Made by a program: the position numbers and the translations under genes. The notes under the pieces were generated by a model. That model saw only the letters and a program-made list of their open reading frames with translations, made no database searches and was not told the origin of the DNA. 64,000 bases of DNA. Origin: Mesostigma viride (Eukaryota; Streptophyta; Mesostigmatophyceae; Mesostigmatales; Mesostigmataceae). Below are positions 57,747-64,000 of the stretch, one piece after another. Every line of letters starts with the position of its first letter. Position 1 is the first letter of the stretch. The DNA lies in assembly GCA_009746045.1 (NCBI GenBank), contig RPFO01000629.1, positions 414,301 through 478,300 of the forward strand. The letters run 5' to 3'.

Positions 57747-59450
57747 CCCTCCGGGCTTGGATCGCCAGCCTGACCCTCTTGCGGCTACCGTTTCTGCAAT
57801 GCAGGCTCAGATCCAGTCCCTGGTCTCGGCATTCGGGGCCTTCATGGCGTCCCAGTCGCAGGCTCCAGCCACGCCAGGTGGGGCGTCTGTTGCATCCGTG
57901 TCTCCTACCCCTCCTGTTGCCTCGGCGACTACGGCTTCGCCTGCGTCCCAGGGCGAGCCCTCGGTCGCTGTTGCGGCTCCTACGCCTCCGGCTGCCTCTG
58001 CGCCCGCGACCGCCGTACCTGCGCCTTCGCGCGAGTCTTCTGCCCCAGCGGCCGCGCCCGCCGTCGCTGCTTCCGAGCCTCCACAAGCTCCGTCGCAGCC
58101 ATCGCGGGGCTTCTTTGGCGATACGAGCGGGCTTCCCAGGCTCAGACTGGGAGGGTGGTCCTCCGCAGAGGATTCCAGTGCCAGACTGGAGCCTGGATGG
58201 TAACCAGTCTTATGCCAACGTGCCTGTCCCTACGGGCCCTATTTTCAACATGTGGCCTGAGGGTGCGCCTCCACCGGAGACCGGAGCGCCAGCTACGGTT
58301 GCGGGTCCGTCGCGACCCCCTTCGGCAGGGGGTCCGTCGCGGCCTCCTGTGGTACCGGCGCCGCCTGCGCCGGTGCAGGTTCCTACCCCTGTTTCGGTTC
58401 CGGCCCCTTCGGCATCGCGGTCCTTGGCTGCGGTTGTTCGGGCCAGCGGCCTTGATCATCGCGCCATCCGCGCTGCTGACTCCCTCCGCGAGTTGTCCCA
58501 AGGCGACCGGGACCGGGCCCCTTCTGTGGTACATGCGACGCCGGAGTCGCGCGACACGCCCGTTCCTGGGTACGGTATGTCTGCGCTCGCCTGCCGACAG
58601 TGTGACCTGCCGCGCGCCTCCGCCGAGCTTGCCATTTCGCCCATATGTCCTACGGGTTCTCCCAGGTGTGTCGGGCGCCGCGGGACCGTGGCCTACCCAT
58701 TGAGACTGATCGGCCTCCTTTCGATATGGTTATTTTAGCTGATCCTGTGTTCCAGGGCGAGATCCTGGTTCGGCGAGTCCTGTATCGCTGGGCTATAGGC
58801 GTCACAATGACTTGGACACCTACGGTGGTTTCCAGTGGGCTTACCCCCCGCCTCTGGGCATTATGGCCTCAGATGCCCTTACGGTAGAGTTTCCTGCGGT
58901 GCCGGGTGCTACGTACGTCGCGGTTCTTCTGCAGCCCCTCCTGGAGTGGGATGCCCGTCGTCCAGCGCCCTAGCTCCCGGGCCAGGGCCTGGACTCCCGT
59001 GGCCATCCTCCCCCTCGGGCTAGCGACTACCTAGAGACGTTCGGGTCTCGACAGTGCGCTCGTCGGTGGCGCTCACGTGAGGTTCGGCACATCCGGTTGT
59101 GGCCGGCTAACGTGGAGCCTCTGATAGATCTGTTCTTCCCTACGGGTTTGCGTCCTCGGATCCGGTACCATCGCCTACTCCAGCGGGCTCTCTGTTTGAT
59201 CGCGGTAGAGCCTTTCCTACGCCTCTTTGCCTGTGGCTTCCTGGACTGGGCCCGTGGCCAGGTCGTTCTTACGCAGCATAGGTATTACTGGGCCTTTCTG
59301 GGCCTTTTTCCTGATGGCGTGTGGGCCGATGTTTTCCTCACTGTAGATAGGCATGACAATGCCGATGATGTGGCCCACTATACCAGGCGTATCTGGATGT
59401 TCTGCTGGCCTCGCGTAGCACTTACCAGACTGATGGCAACTAGATAGAGG
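57747..59450 (+). pseudogene. Extra coding region of the second chromovirus-like element, right part
   Basis: It begins with a likely coiled coil (LAATVSAMQAQIQSLVSAF), then a Pro/Ala/Ser linker of over 100 residues, and later Trp- and Arg-rich segments (VEPLIDLFFPTGLRPRIRYH). The plan of coiled coil, linker and Trp-rich part resembles the extra region of the first chromovirus. Confidence 0.5.
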
Positions 59451-59818
59451 GCCTTAAGTAGGCCCGACCTGAGGGTGTTGTCCCTCCGGTATATAGAGTC
59501 GCCCTCATATTCTGGCCAGTTGATTGGTCGTTCTTGGTCCTTGGTACTGATTTGTTTACTCTGTGTGTCCTGCCCAGTGCCGTTCCCCCCGGCAAGGACT
59601 CTGTTCCAGGCAGTTAGGGGAACCTCCCACCAGGCTTGGTGCTGGCTAACCCTACACCACTCGGCGTAGTGGTGGAACCGAGTTAACATGTTGGTGCTTT
59701 GTACCTTGGATGGCCTGTCGATTGTGTTGGTGTGTGCTGGGTGCATTAGGTTTTTCCTACCCCTTGGTTTCCTCCCTGTGCGTAGGGAGAGGGCTCCCTA
59801 CCTTTGTGGGGGGGGAGG

Positions 59819-60371
59819 TGTTACGTCGCGTAACAATTCGTTGTAGTTACGGACGTAAATTAGGTCCCTTGCCTTGGTCGTTCCTAGGTTTACGTGTAGT
59901 TCGTACTAGGACACTGTCGTCCTCGTAGCAGTACTGTGGTGCATTGGATGCTTTTGGGCGTCGCGCCGAGTACTTTATTAGTGGTCCTTATCCTTCGGGT
60001 AGAATGTAGTGGACCAGCGTGCATCTGTGCAATTGTAGGCGAGGGCCAGGTCGGCCCGAGCATGTTGGACCGTTGGTGACCATTTATGCACGTTCTACCC
60101 CTCGTGTTGGCACTCGGCGTGTGTTAAATGAATTGACACATATAGGCTTGGGTCACGGCAGTGTAGTGTGTTTCCTTCCTCTATTCCTGGAATAAACGGG
60201 TTCGGGTAAATGGTTGTATGGCGTATTACAGTAATACATACGTGAATGCATTGAGATCAGCTCCGTCTCGTTCGTCTTTCGCTAGGGGTTTGAGTAGAGG
60301 AGGCCTGACTAATTTAGGTTGGGTTAGGCCAGGTAGAGGTAGAGGTGGTGGTAGAAGTTTAGGACGTAACA
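59819..60371 (+). repeat. 3' LTR of the second chromovirus-like element
   Basis: 553 bp, nearly identical to 45301-45853. TTGG follows its right edge and also precedes the left LTR. Confidence 0.93.
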
Positions 60372-60518
60372 TTGGGTACCCCTGAAATCGGAAAATTAAG
60401 TTGGGTTCGACATTCTGTATGAACATTGTATTGACGAAGAAGATAAAGGAAAAAGTAGGAGATAGATCGAGTATGTTGCATGAATCTGACACATTGTGTC
60501 TCAATGCGTACAACTTAC

Positions 60519-61263
60519 CAGAAGTGCAGCCGTGTGCTGGTTCAACGATCATGCAAGGATTAGTCGCGAGCCAAACCTTGTTAGGACGCTATCACATATG
60601 ATGAAGACTGGCCACTTGTCTGCATGGTTGGCAGGAGGAAACCAAATTCCTGCATGGTTGGCAGGAGAGTGTACTATGGAAGGGGTCTGGACTATCCCCG
60701 TGCGCAATCTGCTTTTGAGATCATGGTAACGCCATAGTTGGGTGACCACGCACTGCATGTGATTGCACGTGCCATAGAGCGAGCGCTGTTATAGTCATGG
60801 ACGCCATCCTCGCTGAGGTGCGACGCCCTCCGCGTAACGACAATGACTTGGATGATGACACCCTCATTGAGAAAGTCTTACAAGACCGCAATAACAAGGC
60901 GCGGCAGAAACGCCCTATTAGGGTGGACAGCGATAGCCTGGCAGTCTTATGAGTCTGAACTGGAGTATAAAAACCAGCACAGTTGAATGCAGGAATGCGT
61001 GCCATGGGATGATGTGATTTCATGAGGTCCATGTGAAACCAGATATGCATGTCTAGATATAGTGTGTTTTGATGAGACGTACAGCTTCAGCATAAAAACT
61101 TTACCTGGGTGACTTAAAATTTCTGTGTAAATATTTTTTAATAAAAAACCAAGTTTTTTGGCGGGAAATCCTGAAACGAGAAACGAGAAAAATGCACCTT
61201 GAGCCAATCGTGGAAAACAGTCCCAGGCGTTGCAGCCGTGTGCTGGTTCAACGATCATGCAAT
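60519..61263 (+). repeat. 703-bp tandem repeat, copy 1
   Basis: It contains CCAAACCTTGTTAGGACGCT through CGATCATGCAA, matching copies 2 and 3 with a few differences. Its right end was cut by the LINE at 61264. Confidence 0.9.
60797..60952 (+). CDS. 51-aa conserved frame, copy 1
   Basis: The frame encodes MDAILAEVRRPPRNDNDLDD followed by DTLIEKVLQDRNNKARQKRP and IRVDSDSLAVL. It is acidic and helical, with a basic stretch in the middle. The same frame recurs in both later copies with one difference in the first 47 residues. TATAAAAA follows about 15 bases after the stop. It may be an exon of a larger gene or of a transposase; no family was recognised. Confidence 0.5.
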   Translation: MDAILAEVRRPPRNDNDLDDDTLIEKVLQDRNNKARQKRPIRVDSDSLAVL

Positions 61264-62660
61264 TAATTAATTAATTAATTAGGAACATAACTCCGTTGGG
61301 AGTATATGTAGCACATAGCCCTGAGAAGGGGCATATGAGCCTATAATACATTCTAAGCTACTTCCTGCAAGGGTGGGAATGTAAACAACACTTGCTCTAG
61401 GGGCACCAGGGCACCCGCACCCTCATGGTCTATCACGCTATGCCCGGGTAAGGGGGGAGCATGCCTGTGAGGGGGAAGATCATCATGGCTATACAAGAGC
61501 TATGGCATGGCTTCTCAGCAGAGAGTGACTCCCTGCATGGGCACAACATTACTAAATAAGGCTAGGCATCGTCTGGAGTGTGGCACATCATAGGCACACA
61601 TGTACATGACTAAAAAGGCTAGGCCTCAGCTGGTATAGTGCCTGTAGTAGGCGGGCATGTACAAGGCCACTGTCTAACTATTCTACACTACTGCTGTATT
61701 CCCCTAGGCTGGGGCTGGAGTTGCTGGGGCCGCGGTGGTCGAGGGGGTCGCTTGCCAGGGCTTGTGGCCGACGTAGATGGCCGCCCCCTTCCAGTACACC
61801 GGCTGGCCCGCCTTGGTCTGCCGGAGCTGGAGGTAGGTCTGCCATAGCTCCCGTCGTCGTTGTTGCTGTGCCAGGGTCAAGTCGTCGTCAAGGGTGAAGA
61901 GAGTCTTCTCGAGCCGCTTGCGGCGTCTGAGAAAAGAAATCTTGTCCGCCGGGGTCTTAAAGGTGAGAAGGAGCGGGGGCGGCCCGGCCTTACCCCGCGC
62001 GCGGGGAAGGCGGTGGGCGGCCAGCTCGATCTCACCAGTAAGGCCCATGCGATCAAGGATTTCTCTCTCAAAAACACGCGCAAGCTTCTCGGAATTCTCA
62101 CCTTCCTCCATCTTGAGATTCTTGACAATGACGTTGAGGCTGCGCTTGGCGAGCTCGGCCTCCTCGCGGAGGTCAAGCGTCTGCCGCTGGAGCTGGGCTG
62201 CGACGGCGGAGGTGGTGGAGGTGGTATGTTGCTTAAGCATGTCCGCCCAGGTCGTGATGGGAGGAGCATCGCCGGCCAGGCCAGCCGAGGCGGGCTTGGC
62301 GGCAATGTCCTTCACTGCCTGGGCGGTGAGGCCTGCTGTGTTCTGCAAGACCTCGATGGCGATTGCATTATCCTTGAGGCGCTGGTCGATGTCGCGGAGC
62401 TGGGCGGTGATGGAGTCGGTGGAGGCGGAGGGGGGAGGGGGGGTGGAGGCGAGGAGGGTGGCGGTGGCGGTGGGGATGGTGGGAAGCTCAGCAGCCAGCG
62501 TGCCGCCAAGTGCCGCCACATCTGCGGCAAGAGGGGTCACGTGCTGCTCGAAAGCTTCCTTGAGGAGGGTGCGGATGGTGGCTTCGGTGGGGAAGGTGGA
62601 GGGGGGCGGGGGGGAAGCCCAGAGCGCGGATTCGGAGCGTCCAGCAAGGGAGCAGAGGGC
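61264..62660 (-). mobile_element. ORF1-only LINE (family C), 1.4 kb
   Basis: A 10-bp duplication, ATCATGCAAT, flanks it at 61254-61263 and 62661-62670. On the minus strand a 5'-cut ORF1 frame ends at 61704, a 3' UTR of about 400 bases follows, then the AACTCCGTTGGGAG hairpin and a (TTAA)n tail. No ORF2 lies between ORF1 and the 3' UTR. The copy at 37612 has the same junction, so this is a family trait and not a single deletion. Confidence 0.85.
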
Positions 62661-62669
62661 ATCATGCAA
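61704..62669 (-). CDS. LINE ORF1-like protein (about 318 aa)
   Basis: An open frame with an Ala/Pro/Thr-rich helical N-terminus (AQLRDIDQRLKDNAIAIEVL), a basic hinge (LREEAELAKRSLNVIVKNLK), an RRM-like region (RLPRARGKAGPPPLLLTFKT) and a C-terminal basic domain (ADKISFLRRRKRLEKTLFTL). L1-type ORF1 proteins bind their RNA as trimers through this plan. The frame appears intact except for its N-terminus, where the first few codons overlap the target duplication. Confidence 0.75.
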   Translation of the reverse strand: MHDALCSLAGRSESALWASPPPPSTFPTEATIRTLLKEAFEQHVTPLAADVAALGGTLAAELPTIPTATATLLASTPPPPSASTDSITAQLRDIDQRLKDNAIAIEVLQNTAGLTAQAVKDIAAKPASAGLAGDAPPITTWADMLKQHTTSTTSAVAAQLQRQTLDLREEAELAKRSLNVIVKNLKMEEGENSEKLARVFEREILDRMGLTGEIELAAHRLPRARGKAGPPPLLLTFKTPADKISFLRRRKRLEKTLFTLDDDLTLAQQQRRRELWQTYLQLRQTKAGQPVYWKGAAIYVGHKPWQATPSTTAAPATPAPA

Positions 62670-62670
62670 T

Positions 62671-63373
62671 GATTAGAGCCAAACCTTGTTAGGACGCTAT
62701 CACATATGATGAAGACTGGCCACTTGTCTGCATGGTTGGCAGGAGGAAACCAAATTCCTGCATGGTTGGCAGGAGAGTGTACTATGGAAGGGGTCTGGAC
62801 TATCCCCGTGCGCAATCTGCTTTTGAGATCATGGTAACGCCATAGTTGGGTGACCACGCACTGCATGTGATTGCACGTGCCATAGAGCGAGCGCTGTTAT
62901 AGTCATGGACGCCATCCTCGCTGAGGTGCGACGCCCTCCGCGTAACGACCATGACTTGGATGATGACACCCTCATTGAGAAAGTCTTACAAGACCGCAAT
63001 AACAAGGCGCGGCAGAAACGCCCTATTCGGGTGGACAGCGATAGCCTGGCAGTCTTATGAGTCTGAACTGGAGTATAAAAACCAGCACAGTTGAATGCAG
63101 GAATGCGTGCCATGGGATGATGTGATTTCATGAGGTCCATGTGAAACAAGATATGCATGTCTAGATATATAGTGTGTTTTGATGAGACGTACAGCTTCAG
63201 CATAAAAACTTTGCCTGGGTGACTTAAAATTTCTGTGTAAATATTTTTTAATAAAAAACCAAGTTTTTTGGCGGGAAATCCTGAAACGAGAAACGAGAAA
63301 AATGCACCTTGAGCCAATCGTAGAAAACAGTCCCAGGCGTTGCAGCCGTGTGCTGGTTCAACGATCATGCAAT
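62671..63373 (+). repeat. 703-bp tandem repeat, copy 2
   Basis: GATTAGAGCCAAACCTTG at 62671 recurs at 63374, giving the 703-bp period. It contains an internal pair of TGCATGGTTGGCAGGAG. The long minus-strand frame 62829-63569 crosses the repeat junction and is probably fortuitous. Confidence 0.95.
62905..63060 (+). CDS. 51-aa conserved frame, copy 2
   Basis: Identical to the frame at 60797 except for one residue (NDHD for NDND). It keeps the same start and stop. Conservation of the frame between copies fits recent duplication and does not by itself prove selection. Confidence 0.5.
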   Translation: MDAILAEVRRPPRNDHDLDDDTLIEKVLQDRNNKARQKRPIRVDSDSLAVL

Positions 63374-64000
63374 GATTAGAGCCAAACCTTGTTAGGACGC
63401 TATCACATATGATGAAGACTGGCCACTTGTCTGCATGGTTGGCAGGAGGAAACCAAATTCCTGCATGGTTGGCAGGAGAGTGTACTATGGAAGGGGTCTG
63501 GACTATCCCCGTGCGCAATCTGCTTTTGAGATCATGGTAACGCCATAGTTGGGTGACCACGCACTGCATGTGATTGCACGTGCCATAGAGCGAGCGCTGT
63601 TATAGTCATGGACGCCATCCTCGCTGAGGTGCGACGCCCTCCGCGTAACGACCATGACTTGGATGATGACACCCTCATTGAGAAAGTCTTACAAGACCGC
63701 AATAACAAGGCGCGGCAGAAACGCCCTATTCGGGTGGACAGCGATAGCCAGTCTTACTGTATGAGTCTGAACTGGAGTAGAAAAACCAGCACATGTGAAT
63801 GCAGAAATGCGTGCCATGGGATGATGTGATTTCATGAGGTCCATGTGAAACCAGATATGCATGTTTGGATATAGTGTGTTTTTATGAGACGTACAGCTTC
63901 AGCATGAAAGCTTTCAGTTTACCTGGGTGACTTGAAATTTCTGTGTAAATATTTTTTAATAAAAAACCAAGTTTTTTGGCGGGAAATCCAGAAACGAGAA
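63374..64000 (+). repeat. 703-bp tandem repeat, copy 3, runs off the window
   Basis: It matches copy 2 closely to about 63750 and then with more differences, and reaches the window edge before completing the unit. Confidence 0.93.
63608..63829 (+). CDS. Conserved frame, copy 3, longer C-terminus (73 aa)
   Basis: It shares the first 47 residues of copy 2 and then reads on (QSYCMSLNWSRKTSTCEC) because a small indel after VDSDS changes the end. The shared part may be the functional portion, if any. Confidence 0.45.
   Translation: MDAILAEVRRPPRNDHDLDDDTLIEKVLQDRNNKARQKRPIRVDSDSQSYCMSLNWSRKTSTCECRNACHGMM

Larger units (their letters stand above)
45301..60371 (+). mobile_element. Second chromovirus-like LTR element with nested insertions
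   Basis: It is bounded by 553-bp LTRs (45301-45853 and 59819-60371) that start TGTTACGTCGCG and end GGACGTAACA. A 4-bp TTGG repeat lies outside both. Recognised parts are an integrase C-terminal region with a chromodomain (46373-47194), then further coding sequence after it. The Copia element at 47901-57741 lies inside that later region. The LTRs look over 99% alike. It is a broken fossil and does not look able to move by itself. Confidence 0.88.

Overview
The window is nuclear DNA of a eukaryote, most likely a green alga. It has GT-AG introns, a nuclear cytosolic ribosomal protein L3 gene with a TGTAA-type poly(A) signal, GC-rich coding exons, and many LINEs, LTR retrotransposons and small DNA transposons. 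No bacterial operons, CRISPR arrays or rRNA genes were seen. The species cannot be fixed from sequence alone.

Layout. Bases 605-11147 (+) hold the 3' part of a large multi-exon gene that joins the C-terminal end of a class-3 lipase domain to a P-loop GTPase-like domain. All eleven exons inferred here keep phase, and the Walker A motif forms across an exon junction. One intron carries about 28 copies of a 37-bp minisatellite and another carries a probable MITE. A LINE ORF1 fragment follows, then a 5'-truncated LINE with a 12-bp target duplication (12664-14429). Two host genes come next, transcribed away from each other: ribosomal protein L3 (minus, three exons, 386 aa) and a leucyl/phenylalanyl-tRNA-protein transferase-like gene (+). 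From about 19.2 kb to the end the window is almost entirely repeats.

The repeat half contains a chromovirus (19584-29602, minus) with an extra coding region after its chromodomain and a MITE inside it. A non-autonomous hAT element with an 8-bp target duplication sits in a LINE. Three LINE families share a 3' hairpin and an ATTA-type tail, and two copies look like an ORF1-only LINE. A 1036-bp near-perfect palindrome is built of three fold-back units. A second chromovirus-like element (45301-60371) contains a whole-looking Copia element, which in turn contains a C-rich insertion. The window ends in a 703-bp tandem repeat, split by an ORF1-only LINE, that carries a conserved 51-aa reading frame.

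The most unusual structures are the compound palindrome, the ORF1-only LINE family, the Copia domain order and LTR ends, and the lipase-GTPase fusion. Identity percentages are by eye, and family calls rest on motifs, domain order and target duplications.
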